A DNA stretch of 64,000 nt from NCBI RefSeq assembly GCF_047528295.1, contig NZ_CP180001.1, forward strand, positions 62,001 through 126,000, in the 5' to 3' direction. The notes under the pieces are model-generated. The model made no database searches and was not told where the DNA came from. It worked only from the letters and a program-made list of their open reading frames with translations. Origin of the DNA: Peptacetobacter sp900550335 (GTDB taxonomy: Bacteria > Bacillota > Clostridia > Peptostreptococcales > Peptostreptococcaceae). The position numbers and the translations under genes were made by a program. Shown one piece after another: positions 25,720-35,498 of this stretch (within the stretch, counting starts at the first letter, position 1; each line of letters starts with the position of its first letter).

Positions 25720-26065
25720 CTAATGGATTTATTTTTTTATATCAACCTATATACCTATGTTTCATTGAATTGCTTTCTTCGTAATTATAATAACACTTTA
25801 TCATAATTATTTCTATACTATATCCTTTTTTTATAATACTTTTTCGTTATTATTCTTTATTTATTTTAGTTATTAAAACAACCTTTATTAAATTATTTTT
25901 ATTTTTTACTTTGGTATATATTTTAAAGTTTTTTCTTTTTATAATATTTAAAATTATTTTAAAAGCAAATATAATTTATTTTATTTTTTTTATTAAAGTT
26001 ATCGCATTTATTTTTTATAACATTCTTTATAATCTTTTGTTATAAATCGTTTTCAACATAAAAAT

Positions 26066-26105
26066 ACCGCTGTATTTATCTCTTTTACAAGATATTACAA
26101 CGGCA
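26066..26105 (-). terminator. Terminator of M18 aminopeptidase A
   Basis: CCGCTGTA near 26066 pairs with TACAACGG near 26095-26102, with ATTTTT on the minus strand. Confidence 0.65.
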
Positions 26106-26162
26106 TGTTTAGTTATTTATATTATAAAAATAGTTTAGAACTTATATATTACAAACTAGATT

Positions 26163-27554
26163 TTATGCATTTAAAAGGAATGCTTTGTAAGCTCTTACAG
26201 CTTCGTATATATCAGCTTTGCTTCCTACTTCATATGGAGCATGCATGTTAAGTACTGCAACACCACAGTCTATTACCTGCATTCCGTAGTTAGCCATTAT
26301 GTAAGCGATTGTTCCACCGCCACCAGCGTCTACTTTACCCATTTCAACCATCTGGTATTCTACATCTGCTTCGTCCATTATTCTTCTTAATTCAGCTATA
26401 TATTCAGCATTTGCATCATTTGATCCGTTCTTGCCTCTAGCACCTGTGTGTTTATTGAATGTTATACCTTTTCCTAAGAATGCTGAGCTTCTTTTTTCAA
26501 ATACTTCTGCAAATAGAGGATCATAGCAAGCACTTACATCTGATGATAACATTTTAGAATTTTGAAGAGCTCTTCTTACTTTAACATTTGAATCGCCTTC
26601 AGTTAATGCAACTAATTCTGCTACCATATTTTCGAAGTATTTTGACTGCATTCCTGTTGCACCCATACTTCCTATTTCTTCTTTATCTACTAGTAAGCAG
26701 CAAGATGTTCTTTCTGGATTTTCAACTTCTAACATAGCGAATAATGATGGGAATGAGCATATTCTATCATCATGTCCATATGCAAGTATCATACTTCTGT
26801 CTATACCACAGTCTCTAGCTTTTCCAGCTGGAACTATTTCAAGTTCTGCTGACTGGAAATCTACTTCTTCCATTCCATATTTTTCACATAATATTTTTAG
26901 TATATTTGCTTTTACCGCATCTTTTTCGTCTTCTTTTAATTCTGTTTCTGAAAGAGGTTTATTTCCTATTAATAGGTCTAAATTTTCTCCTTCTATAACT
27001 GTAGCTGCTTTCTTTTCTAACTGAGCTGCTCCTAAATGTATTAATAAATCTGTTATTACAAATACTGGATCTGTTGGGTCTTCTCCTATATTAACTTCTA
27101 CAACAGAACCGTCTTTTTTAGCTACTACACCGTGAAGTGATAGTGGAGTTGTAACCCACTGATATTTTTTTATACCACCGTAGTAATGAGTATCTAAATA
27201 AGCAAATCCTTCTGATTCGTATAGAGGATTCCGTTTTACATCTATACGTGGAGAATCTATATGTGCTCCTAATATGTTCATACCATGAGATATAGGTTCT
27301 TTACCTATCTGGAATAAAGCTAGTGATTTTTTCATACAAGCAGCATAAATTTTATCTCCTGCTTTTAATTCTTTTCCTTCAGCTATTACGTCTTTGATGT
27401 TTCTATATCCTGCTTCTTCAGCCATTCTAACTGATAAAGTAACACATTCTCTTTCTGTTTTACCTTCATCTAAGCATTTTTTGTATTTTTCATTTACTGC
27501 TTCTAGTTCTTTAAGCTGACAATCATTGTATTTTGTCCAAAGATTTTTTGACAT
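26163..27554 (-). CDS. M18 family aminopeptidase, copy A
   Basis: 463 residues of the M18 (aspartyl aminopeptidase-like) family, tetrahedral dizinc enzymes removing N-terminal residues from peptides in the cytoplasm. Metal and catalytic motifs: GAHIDSPRIDVKRNPLYE, HYYGGIKKYQW, AYGHDDRICSFPSL, LVDKEEIGSMGATGMQS, the Asp in MLSSDVSACYDP and the late His in VLNMHAPYEVGSKADIY. It shares its last 231 bp exactly with copy C (31498-31728), while the rest differs. The ATG at 27554 follows AAAGAGG. It is downstream of peptide transporter A on the same strand, with a hairpin between them. Confidence 0.93.
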   Translation of the reverse strand: MSKNLWTKYNDCQLKELEAVNEKYKKCLDEGKTERECVTLSVRMAEEAGYRNIKDVIAEGKELKAGDKIYAACMKKSLALFQIGKEPISHGMNILGAHIDSPRIDVKRNPLYESEGFAYLDTHYYGGIKKYQWVTTPLSLHGVVAKKDGSVVEVNIGEDPTDPVFVITDLLIHLGAAQLEKKAATVIEGENLDLLIGNKPLSETELKEDEKDAVKANILKILCEKYGMEEVDFQSAELEIVPAGKARDCGIDRSMILAYGHDDRICSFPSLFAMLEVENPERTSCCLLVDKEEIGSMGATGMQSKYFENMVAELVALTEGDSNVKVRRALQNSKMLSSDVSACYDPLFAEVFEKRSSAFLGKGITFNKHTGARGKNGSNDANAEYIAELRRIMDEADVEYQMVEMGKVDAGGGGTIAYIMANYGMQVIDCGVAVLNMHAPYEVGSKADIYEAVRAYKAFLLNA

Positions 27555-27632
27555 TTCAAAAGCCCTCTTTCTTTATTAAGTATATTTATTTTATATTCTG
27601 TTACTAAAGGTTTTTAGCAAAATGTATATTTA

Positions 27633-27659
27633 AAGTGTAGCGGATAACCGCTACACTTT
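27633..27659. terminator. Hairpin between POT transporter A and M18 A
   Basis: AAGTGTAGCGG pairs with CCGCTACACTT around ATAA. The T-run is better on the plus strand, so termination of the minus-strand POT gene is likely but partial. Confidence 0.55.
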
Positions 27660-27689
27660 TTATCAATATTATTTATTTTTTTATCAATA

Positions 27690-29096
27690 TTATTTATTTT
27701 TAAATTCATCTAATGCCATTAACTTAACAAGTTTCTTTCTTAATATGAATAGCATTACCGCGAATACTATAAGTACTCCTGATATTGTTCCAAATATCTG
27801 AACATATCCCATTGTTGAAGTAAGTCCTGCTAATTTACCTGATAGTAAGTTTGCAAAGAAGTTACTTAGATACCAAGCACCCATTGCAAGTGATCCATAT
27901 CTAACTGGAGCAAGCTTATTAAACATTGCCATACCTATTGGAGATATACAAAGCTCACCTAATGTTAATAAGAAGTATGCTAATAATACGAATAGTATAT
28001 TCATTTTAGCACTTCCGTCTAATACACCACCAAGAGTTCTTATACCTAATATTAAAACTACGAATGCTGCTGCTGTTAATAACATACCTAATGCCATTTT
28101 TGTTGGTATTGGTAAGTCTCCTCTTTCAGTTTTTTCTAGTTTTAACCATAAGTTACCTAGTATTGGAGAGAATGTTACACATAGTATAGCATTGAATGAT
28201 ACTAACCATGGAACTGGTATATTAAATCCGCCGACTTTTCTATTAACTAAATCATTCATTAATATTGAGAATGAAGTCTGAGTCTGGAACCATGCAGCCC
28301 AGAATAATACGACGAATACAAATAATACTGCCATTGCAACAATTCTTTTCTTTTCTGTTTCTGTTAAAGGTTTGTGTTCATGTTCATGATGATGTTCTTC
28401 TGTTGATGCTTTTGTTTTCTTATTAGCTTTTTTATTTACTGGATATTTACCAACTTCTCCTAACCATTTTGGAGACATTACAGCTATGAAAACAGCTACA
28501 AAGAACATTACTATAGCTGACATTAAGAATATATATCTATATCCATAAGATAATATTTCTCCACTTGCTGATATTTCAGCGAACCATTTATCTGCTATAA
28601 GACCTGAGAATATTGGACCAAAGAATGAACCTATGTTTATAGCCATGTAGAATAGAGCATATGCTGCATCTTTTCTACTTAAATCATCTTGGTCATAAAG
28701 AGAACCAACAAGGTTACTTATCTGTCCTTTAAAGAACATACCTGCTAATATAAGGACTAATAATCCCATCCATATACCACCTATTGATGGTTTTGCAAAG
28801 AATAGAGTTAGATAACCTAATGCTGTTAGTATTGAACCTAATACTAATGATTTTTGGATTCCTAAATAGTTATCTGTTATCCATCCACCAAGAATAGAAC
28901 CCATATAGTTTACCGCTGTATAAAGACCTATTATTGATGATGCCTTAGCAACGCTAAGACCTAGACCGTTAGCACTAACATCTGCTGTTAAGAATAGTAT
29001 AAATACAGATGAGAATGCATATCCACAGTAGCTCTGAAGTGCTATAGAAATGTTTACTAGCCAAAGCCCTATTGGATGCTTAGTTTTTTCTGACAT
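27690..29096 (-). CDS. POT/PTR family proton-dependent peptide transporter A
   Basis: 468 residues with 12-14 membrane helices. Family signatures are FSSVFILFLTADVSANGLGL near the start, GGWITDNYLGIQKSLVLGS, FYMAINIGSFFGPIFSGLIA and the late PVRYGSLAMGAWYLSNFFAN. A His-rich cytoplasmic loop (EEHHHEHEHKP) lies between the halves. It imports di- and tripeptides with protons. The ATG at 29096 follows AAAGGAGG. It forms a unit with the M18 aminopeptidases that would cleave the imported peptides. A second paralog is at 33053. Confidence 0.92.
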   Translation of the reverse strand: MSEKTKHPIGLWLVNISIALQSYCGYAFSSVFILFLTADVSANGLGLSVAKASSIIGLYTAVNYMGSILGGWITDNYLGIQKSLVLGSILTALGYLTLFFAKPSIGGIWMGLLVLILAGMFFKGQISNLVGSLYDQDDLSRKDAAYALFYMAINIGSFFGPIFSGLIADKWFAEISASGEILSYGYRYIFLMSAIVMFFVAVFIAVMSPKWLGEVGKYPVNKKANKKTKASTEEHHHEHEHKPLTETEKKRIVAMAVLFVFVVLFWAAWFQTQTSFSILMNDLVNRKVGGFNIPVPWLVSFNAILCVTFSPILGNLWLKLEKTERGDLPIPTKMALGMLLTAAAFVVLILGIRTLGGVLDGSAKMNILFVLLAYFLLTLGELCISPIGMAMFNKLAPVRYGSLAMGAWYLSNFFANLLSGKLAGLTSTMGYVQIFGTISGVLIVFAVMLFILRKKLVKLMALDEFKNK

Positions 29097-29695
29097 AAGA
29101 TTTTCCTCCTTTAAATATATATATAAATTTTTAATTTATATCTTTTTTATATTCAATTTATTAAGTTAATATTTGATTTATTAAGTTTTAATATTTGAAT
29201 ATTTTTTATCATTTTGGAGATTTTTTTATTTATATTTTTCATTATTTTTCATTATTTTTTATAATATATTAAATATTGAATTAATAAATATATTATCTAT
29301 ATATTTATTAATTTATTAAATTTCAAATTAAATTATTGTTGTTTTTATAATTAAAAACGTTTTCTTTTCTTTATAGTTATTATATTAACATCAAGATTAT
29401 TCTTTGTCTATACCCTATTTTTATTTGTAGTTTACATTATATACATAATTATATATAAGTTTACTTTAATTTAAGTTTAAATATTTAATTTCATATTTTC
29501 AGAATATAATTTATTTACTTTCTTATTTTTTTAAATTAGATTTTATATATATTAATTGTAATTTTTATAATAAATATGTCATTATTATCTCTATAGCTTA
29601 ATATTTTTAGCTTTTTGTATTTTTTATATTTTGTCAAAAATTACACATTTTAATTTTAATCTATAATGTTTTTGTATTGATTTTTAAACAAAAAA
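29097..29695. other. AT-rich intergenic region, nothing recognised
   Basis: About 600 bp of extremely AT-rich sequence upstream of transporter A, with no open frame, hairpin or known element beyond likely promoter sequences. Confidence 0.6.
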
Positions 29696-29733
29696 ATAAG
29701 TACATTGAATCGTAATTATCCAATGTACTTATT
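29696..29733 (-). terminator. Terminator of M18 aminopeptidase B
   Basis: AATAAGTACATTG pairs with CAATGTACTTATT, followed on the minus strand by TTTTTTTG. Confidence 0.8.
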
Positions 29734-29802
29734 GTATATATTATAAAATCATATATTATTTTTTATACTTTATATTATTTTTTATATTATACATTTAATA
29801 TA

Positions 29803-31200
29803 TTATGCATTTAAAAGGAATGCTTTGTACGCTCTGTATGCTTCGTATACATCCGCTTTGCTTCCTACTTCGTATGGTGCATGCATGTTAAGCACAGATA
29901 TTCCACAGTCTATTACTTCCATTCCGTAGTTTGCAGATATGTAAGCTATTGTTCCACTTCCACCTACGTCTACTTTTCCGTATTCAACTAACTGATATCC
30001 AACTTCTGCATCATCCATTATTTTTCTTAAATTTGCTATATATTCAGCATTTGCATCATTTGATCCATTTTTACCTCTAGATCCAGTATGTTTATTGAAT
30101 GTTATACCAAATCCTATTGTAGCTACACTTCTTCTTGTGAAGTATTCTGCGTAAAGTGGGTCGTAACAAGAACTTACATCTGATGATAACATTTTAGAAT
30201 TCTGAAGAGCTCTTCTTACTTTAACATTAGAATCTCCTTCTGTTAATGCAACTACTTCTGCTACCATATTTTCAAAGAATTTTGACTGCATTCCTGTTGC
30301 ACCCATACTTCCTATTTCTTCTTTATCTACTAATAAGCAGCAAGATGTTTTTTCTGTATCTTTAACTTCAAGCATAGCAAGTAAAGATGGGAATGCACAT
30401 ATTTTATCATCGTGTCCATATGAAGCTATCATACTTCTATCTAATCCACAATCTCTTGCTTTTCCTGCTGGAACTATTTCAAGTTCTGCTGACTGGAAAT
30501 CTAATTCTTCCATGTCATATTTTTCTTTTAATAATTTTAATACATTTGCTTTTACAGCATCTTTTTCATCTTCTTTTAATTCTGATTCTGCTAATGGTTT
30601 ACTAGCTATTAGTATATCTAATTTTTCACCTTCTATAACTGTTGCTGCTGGTTTTTCTAACTGAGCTGCACCTAAATGTACAAGTAAATCAGTTACTAAG
30701 AATACAGGATCATTTTCATCTTCACCTATATTAACTTTTACTACACTTCCATCTTTTTTAGCTATTACACCATGAAGTGCTAATGGTTCAGCTACCCACT
30801 GATATTTTTTTATTCCACCATAATAATGAGTGTCTAAATATGCTAATCCATCTGTTTCATATAAAGGATTCCGTTTTATATCTAATCTAGGAGAATCTAT
30901 ATGTGCAGCTAGTATATTCATACCATGAGATATAGGTTCTTTACCTATCTGGAATAATACTATTGATTTATTCATACAGCAAGCATAAACTCTATCACCA
31001 ACGTTTAATTTTTTACCTTCTGCTATAACTTCTTTTAAATCTTTAAATCCTGCTTCCTTTGCTTTTTCTAATGTAAAATCTATAGCTTCTCTTTCTGTTT
31101 TACATAGATTTAAACAATTCTTATACTGTTCATTAACCTCTTCTAATTCTTTTAACTGAGCATCAGTATACTTGTTCCAAAGATTTTTCTTCATATCCAT
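29803..31200 (-). CDS. M18 family aminopeptidase, copy B
   Basis: 465 residues from the ATG at 31200 (GGAGGG 7 nt upstream); the frame to 31215 only covers that ribosome site. All M18 motifs are kept (AHIDSPRLDIKRNPLYE, SYGHDDKICAFPSL, LVDKEEIGSMGATG, VLNMHAPYEVGSKAD). It is more diverged from A and C than they are from each other, for example VEYGKVDVGGSGTIAYISAN in place of VEMGKVDAGGGGTIAYIMAN, and FTRRSVATIGFG. It has its own terminator and a ~280-bp upstream gap, so it is probably transcribed separately. Confidence 0.93.
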   Translation of the reverse strand: MDMKKNLWNKYTDAQLKELEEVNEQYKNCLNLCKTEREAIDFTLEKAKEAGFKDLKEVIAEGKKLNVGDRVYACCMNKSIVLFQIGKEPISHGMNILAAHIDSPRLDIKRNPLYETDGLAYLDTHYYGGIKKYQWVAEPLALHGVIAKKDGSVVKVNIGEDENDPVFLVTDLLVHLGAAQLEKPAATVIEGEKLDILIASKPLAESELKEDEKDAVKANVLKLLKEKYDMEELDFQSAELEIVPAGKARDCGLDRSMIASYGHDDKICAFPSLLAMLEVKDTEKTSCCLLVDKEEIGSMGATGMQSKFFENMVAEVVALTEGDSNVKVRRALQNSKMLSSDVSSCYDPLYAEYFTRRSVATIGFGITFNKHTGSRGKNGSNDANAEYIANLRKIMDDAEVGYQLVEYGKVDVGGSGTIAYISANYGMEVIDCGISVLNMHAPYEVGSKADVYEAYRAYKAFLLNA

Positions 31201-31411
31201 TTCTAATCCCTCCAATTTTTATAAGGTAACTTAAATTTTAAACTTCACAGTGCAACTATTTCTCCCTCATAAATTTTAAGTCTAAACACTGATTTTAGAT
31301 AAGAAAACAATTTCCTCTCTGTTATTATCATAACATTTTGTAAATTATATGTCCACATTATAACTTTATTTTTTTAATACTTTTTTGTTATAATTTTTAT
31401 TTTTATACACA

Positions 31412-31459
31412 AAAAAAGTACTGTTGTAAAATATTATAAGTATAAATACAACAGTACTT
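31412..31459 (-). terminator. Terminator of M18 aminopeptidase C
   Basis: AAAGTACTGTTGTA pairs with TACAACAGTACTTT, followed on the minus strand by TTTTTTG. Confidence 0.8.
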
Positions 31460-31497
31460 TATTATCAATTCATATATATTAAACTATAAAATTTATC

Positions 31498-32889
31498 TTA
31501 TGCATTTAAAAGGAATGCTTTGTAAGCTCTTACAGCTTCGTATATATCAGCTTTGCTTCCTACTTCATATGGAGCATGCATGTTAAGTACTGCAACACCA
31601 CAGTCTATTACCTGCATTCCGTAGTTAGCCATTATGTAAGCGATTGTTCCACCGCCACCAGCGTCTACTTTACCCATTTCAACCATCTGGTATTCTACAT
31701 CTGCTTCGTCCATTATTCTTCTTAATTCTGCTACGTATTCAGCATTTGCATCATTTGATCCATTTTTACCTCTAGCACCTGTATGTTTGTTGAATGTTAT
31801 CCCCTGGCCAAAGAAAGCAGAACTTCTTTTTTCGAATACTTCTGCGAACATTGGATCGTAGCAAGCACTTACGTCAGATGATAACATTTTAGAGTTCTGA
31901 AGTGCTCTTCTTACTTTAACATTAGAATCTCCTTCAGTTAATAATACCAATTCAGCTACCATATTTTCGAAGTATCTTGACTGCATTCCTGTTGCACCCA
32001 TACTTCCTATTTCTTCTTTGTCTACTAGTAAGCAGCAAGTTGTTCTTTCTGGGTTTTCAACTTCTAACATAGCGAATAATGATGGGAATGAACATATTCT
32101 ATCATCATGTCCGTATGCCATTATCATACTTCTGTCTATACCACAGTCTCTAGCTTTTCCTGCTGGAACTATTTCAAGTTCTGCTGATTTGAAGTCGTCT
32201 TCTTCCATTCCGTATTTTTCAGCTAATATTTTTAATACGTTTGCTTTTACTGCATCTTTCTGATCTTCTTTTAATTCAGTTTCAGCTAATGGTTTACTAG
32301 CTATTAGAAGGTCTAAGTTTTCCCCTTCTATAACTACAGATGCTTTCTTTTCTAACTGAGCTGCACCTAAGTGAACTAATAAATCAGTTACTAAGAATAT
32401 AGGATCTGTTGGGTCTTCACCTATATTAACATTAACTACTGAACCGTCTTTTTTAGCTACTACACCGTGAAGTGATAGTGGAGTTGTAACCCACTGATAT
32501 TTTTTTATACCACCGTAGTAGTGAGTATCTAAGTATCCTAATCCATCTGTTTCATATAAAGGATTCCGTTTTACATCTATACGTGGAGAATCTATATGTG
32601 CTCCTAGTATGTTCATACCATGAGATATAGGTTCTTTACCTATCTGGAATAAAGCTAATGATTTGTTCATACAAACTGCATAAACTTTATCTCCTGCTTT
32701 TAATTCTTTTCCTTCAGCTATTACATCTTTGATGTTTCTGTATCCTGCTTCTTCAGCCATTCTAACTGATAAAGTAACACATTCTCTTTCTGTTTTACCT
32801 TCATCTAAGCATTTTTTGTATTTTTCGTTCACTGCTTCTAATTCTTCAAGCTGGCAAGCAGTATATTTTGTCCAAAGATTTTTTGCCAT
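31498..32889 (-). CDS. M18 family aminopeptidase, copy C
   Basis: 463 residues from the ATG at 32889, which follows AAAGAGGGAG; the upstream frame to 32928 has no ribosome site. The complete M18 motif set is present (GAHIDSPRIDVKRNPLYE, AYGHDDRICSFPSL, DKEEIGSMGATG, LNMHAPYEVGSK). Closest to copy A; the 3'-terminal 231 bp are identical at DNA level, whereas the adjoining sequence differs by silent and coding changes. That points to gene conversion or strong local constraint. It lies downstream of transporter B with a hairpin between, mirroring the A pair. Confidence 0.93.
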   Translation of the reverse strand: MAKNLWTKYTACQLEELEAVNEKYKKCLDEGKTERECVTLSVRMAEEAGYRNIKDVIAEGKELKAGDKVYAVCMNKSLALFQIGKEPISHGMNILGAHIDSPRIDVKRNPLYETDGLGYLDTHYYGGIKKYQWVTTPLSLHGVVAKKDGSVVNVNIGEDPTDPIFLVTDLLVHLGAAQLEKKASVVIEGENLDLLIASKPLAETELKEDQKDAVKANVLKILAEKYGMEEDDFKSAELEIVPAGKARDCGIDRSMIMAYGHDDRICSFPSLFAMLEVENPERTTCCLLVDKEEIGSMGATGMQSRYFENMVAELVLLTEGDSNVKVRRALQNSKMLSSDVSACYDPMFAEVFEKRSSAFFGQGITFNKHTGARGKNGSNDANAEYVAELRRIMDEADVEYQMVEMGKVDAGGGGTIAYIMANYGMQVIDCGVAVLNMHAPYEVGSKADIYEAVRAYKAFLLNA

Positions 32890-32943
32890 TTTAAATCTCC
32901 CTCTTTCCTCTATATTGTTTATTTTCAAGATATTTATTTAAAA

Positions 32944-32975
32944 TAAAGGTGTAGCTTTTATAGCTACACCTTTTA
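32944..32975 (-). terminator. Terminator of POT transporter B
   Basis: AAGGTGTAGC pairs with GCTACACCTT around TTTTATA, between transporter B and M18 C. Confidence 0.7.
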
Positions 32976-33052
32976 TCTTGCGTAATTTTTATATACTCAT
33001 CTAAGTGTAGTATATTTACAGTTTTATATATGTTTTCTATATTATTTAAATC

Positions 33053-34459
33053 TTAAGCTTCTTCAAATTCATCAAGAGCCATTAATTTAACTATACCTTT
33101 TCTAAGTACTAATAACATTAATGCGAATACTATAAGAACTGCTGATATAGAACCGAATATCTGAACGTATCCCATAGTTGAAGTAAGTCCACTTAATTTA
33201 CCAGATATTAAGTTTGCGAAACAGTTACTTAAGTACCAAGCACCCATTGCTAATGAACCATATCTTACTGGAGCTAGTTTGTTGAACATTGCTAGTCCTA
33301 TTGGAGATATACAAAGTTCACCTATTGTTAATGCTAAGTAAGCTACTAATACGAATATTAAGCTCATTTTTTTAGAACCATCTACTACACCGCCAAGAGT
33401 GTTTATACCTATTATAAGTATTACGAATGCTCCTGCTGTGAATAACATACCTAAAGCCATTTTAGTTGGTATAGATAAGTCTCCTCTTTTGCTCTGTCCT
33501 AATTTTAACCATAATTTAGCCATTAAAGGAGCAAATATAACACAAAGTATAGAGTTGTAAGCAACTAACCATGGAACTGGTATAGTGAAGCTTCCGTACT
33601 CTCTCTGAACTAAGTCATTCATTAATATTGAGAATGAAGACTGAGTCTGGAACCAAGCTGACCAGAATAATACAACGAATACGAATAATATAACCATTGA
33701 TAATATTCTTTTCTTTTCTGTCTGAGTTAAAGGCTGATGTTCAACAACTTCTTTTTTACCAGCTGCTTTAGCTGCTTTAGCTGCACCTTTACCATTAACT
33801 GGGTATTTAGCTACATCTCCTAATAATTTTGGAGCTGTTAGGAATATGAATATAGATACACCTATCATTAATATACCGTTCATTAAGAATACATATTTAT
33901 ATCCGAATGAAACTATTTCACCTGTAGCTGCTATTTCAGCGAACCATTTATCTGCTATAAGACCTGATATTATTGGACCGAAGAATGCACCTATATTTAT
34001 AGCCATGTAGTATAATGCGAAAGCCGCATCTTTTCTAGTAAACTCTGTAGGACCATAAAGAGAACCTATAAGAGCACCTATCTGACCTTTAAAGAACATA
34101 CCGGCCACTATAAGAATTATAAGACCTGACCATATACCAGCTACTGTTGCTGGAGCGAAGAACATAACGATAAATGCTAAACCATTTAAGAATGAACCTA
34201 AAATTAATGATTTCTGAATTCCTAGATAGTTATCTGTTATCCATCCTCCAAATATTGATCCCATGTAGTTTATTGCTGTATAAAGACCTATTATTGATGA
34301 TGCCTTAGCTACACTAAGACCTAAACCATTCTGCGCAACATCTGCAGTCATGAAAAGTATGAATATAGATGAGAACGCATATCCACAGTGACACTGTACA
34401 CCTGTTGCTATGTTAGCAAGCCACAGTCCCTTTGGATGTTTTACTTTTTCTGTTGACAT
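33053..34459 (-). CDS. POT/PTR family proton-dependent peptide transporter B
   Basis: 468 residues from the ATG at 34459, which follows TGGAGGATTTTTTT; the frame to 34474 only spans the ribosome site. Twelve to fourteen helices with the POT signatures GGWITDNYLGIQKSLILGSF, LYYMAINIGAFFGPIISGLI and PVRYGSLAMGAWYLSNCFAN. The inter-domain loop is Ala/Lys-rich (GKGAAKAAKAAGKK) rather than His-rich as in copy A. Paralogous to transporter A and set in the same order with an M18 gene downstream, which indicates segmental duplication. Confidence 0.92.
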   Translation of the reverse strand: MSTEKVKHPKGLWLANIATGVQCHCGYAFSSIFILFMTADVAQNGLGLSVAKASSIIGLYTAINYMGSIFGGWITDNYLGIQKSLILGSFLNGLAFIVMFFAPATVAGIWSGLIILIVAGMFFKGQIGALIGSLYGPTEFTRKDAAFALYYMAINIGAFFGPIISGLIADKWFAEIAATGEIVSFGYKYVFLMNGILMIGVSIFIFLTAPKLLGDVAKYPVNGKGAAKAAKAAGKKEVVEHQPLTQTEKKRILSMVILFVFVVLFWSAWFQTQSSFSILMNDLVQREYGSFTIPVPWLVAYNSILCVIFAPLMAKLWLKLGQSKRGDLSIPTKMALGMLFTAGAFVILIIGINTLGGVVDGSKKMSLIFVLVAYLALTIGELCISPIGLAMFNKLAPVRYGSLAMGAWYLSNCFANLISGKLSGLTSTMGYVQIFGSISAVLIVFALMLLVLRKGIVKLMALDEFEEA

Positions 34460-34491
34460 AAAAAAATCCTCCATTAGTATTATGTATTTTT

Positions 34492-34589
34492 AATCACTCT
34501 TAGTGATTATAAACAAATTTAATAGATTGCAGTGATTTTATGTCTTAGCCGATTATTTAGGACTTAAATCTCCCATATTTAAGTCCTAA
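34492..34589 (-). promoter_or_regulatory. Leader inverted repeats upstream of transporter B
   Basis: Two inverted repeats: AATCAC/GTGATT near 34492-34508, and TTAGGACTTAAAT (34557-34569) with ATTTAAGTCCTAA (34577-34589). They lie 30-130 bp before the start and could be an operator and an attenuator. The second lacks a strong U-tract. Beyond 34590 to 35060 the sequence is AT-rich with nothing recognised. Confidence 0.4.
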
Positions 34590-35067
34590 ACTCAATATAA
34601 TTATAAAATCACCCTATTTTTAATCCCTCAATATCATCGTCAAGAAGTTAACCCAAAATATCGTTTTCATATTATTTAAAATTTTTAACTTTTAATATCA
34701 TTATGATATTAAAGCTAAAAATAATATTAGCTAGTATTTTAGTAATATTCAGATTTCCTCTCGTTAGTTTAAATGTTATCATTTATACAATATATTTGTC
34801 TATATTATTTAAGCTTTCTAAGATAGAAGTTTATTATTGTTTAATGATTATCAATACAAAAAACATATTAATCTATTTCAAAATTTTCATATTCAATGAT
34901 TTTTCACAAAATTAGCAACTTTTTTTTAATTTTATTTATGATTTATTACTTTTTACCCAAAATATGCAACCTACAACTTTACTATAGTGTTTTCAGTTGT
35001 TTCATCAATATCTATATTTTTTTGATTTTTCTATTAAAAATATTTTTAATTATATACAAAAAAATAA

Positions 35068-35105
35068 ATCGTCAATAATAGATTTTATCTTTTACTGACG
35101 ATTTA
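35068..35105 (-). terminator. Terminator of the HMA-like gene cluster
   Basis: AAATCGTCA pairs with TGACGATTT around an AT loop, with ATTTTTTTG on the minus strand, downstream of the small membrane protein gene. Confidence 0.75.
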
Positions 35106-35159
35106 TAAATAAATAATAACTATAAATTTTTTTGATTAATTAATATTATATGTAATATA

Positions 35160-35429
35160 TTATTCTACACATGCTTCCTTTGGAACTTCATTAAGTAACA
35201 TTTCTTTTTCTGCTATAAGGTCTTCTAATGTTTCTTTTGTTTCCATTAATTCTTCAAGGCTCATAGAAACAAATTCTTTACAATTGTCACTAGCTAAATT
35301 TATCCCTTGATTTCTCAAAAAGCTATCTACTTTTTCCTGATTTTTTTTATATGCATAATATCCAACTGCACATACACCTACTCCTACTAATGCTCCTGTT
35401 AAATGATCTTTATTTATTCCGTTTAACAT
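35160..35429 (-). CDS. Small membrane protein of the HMA-like cluster
   Basis: 89 residues from the ATG at 35429, eight nucleotides after AAGGAG. One glycine-rich membrane helix (GALVGVGVCAVGYYAYKK) is followed by a charged helical segment and an acidic tail with Glu/Leu heptads (LEELMETKETLEDLIAEKEM), likely a coiled coil. Last gene of the metal cluster, about 70 bp from the upstream gene. Similar small proteins accompany P-type ATPases of this kind in Clostridia, but the role is unknown. Confidence 0.65.
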   Translation of the reverse strand: MLNGINKDHLTGALVGVGVCAVGYYAYKKNQEKVDSFLRNQGINLASDNCKEFVSMSLEELMETKETLEDLIAEKEMLLNEVPKEACVE

Positions 35430-35498
35430 ATTTACCACTCCTTCTATTATTTTTATTGTTATATCTATTCAATAAATTTAAATTTATTGTAAATAGCT

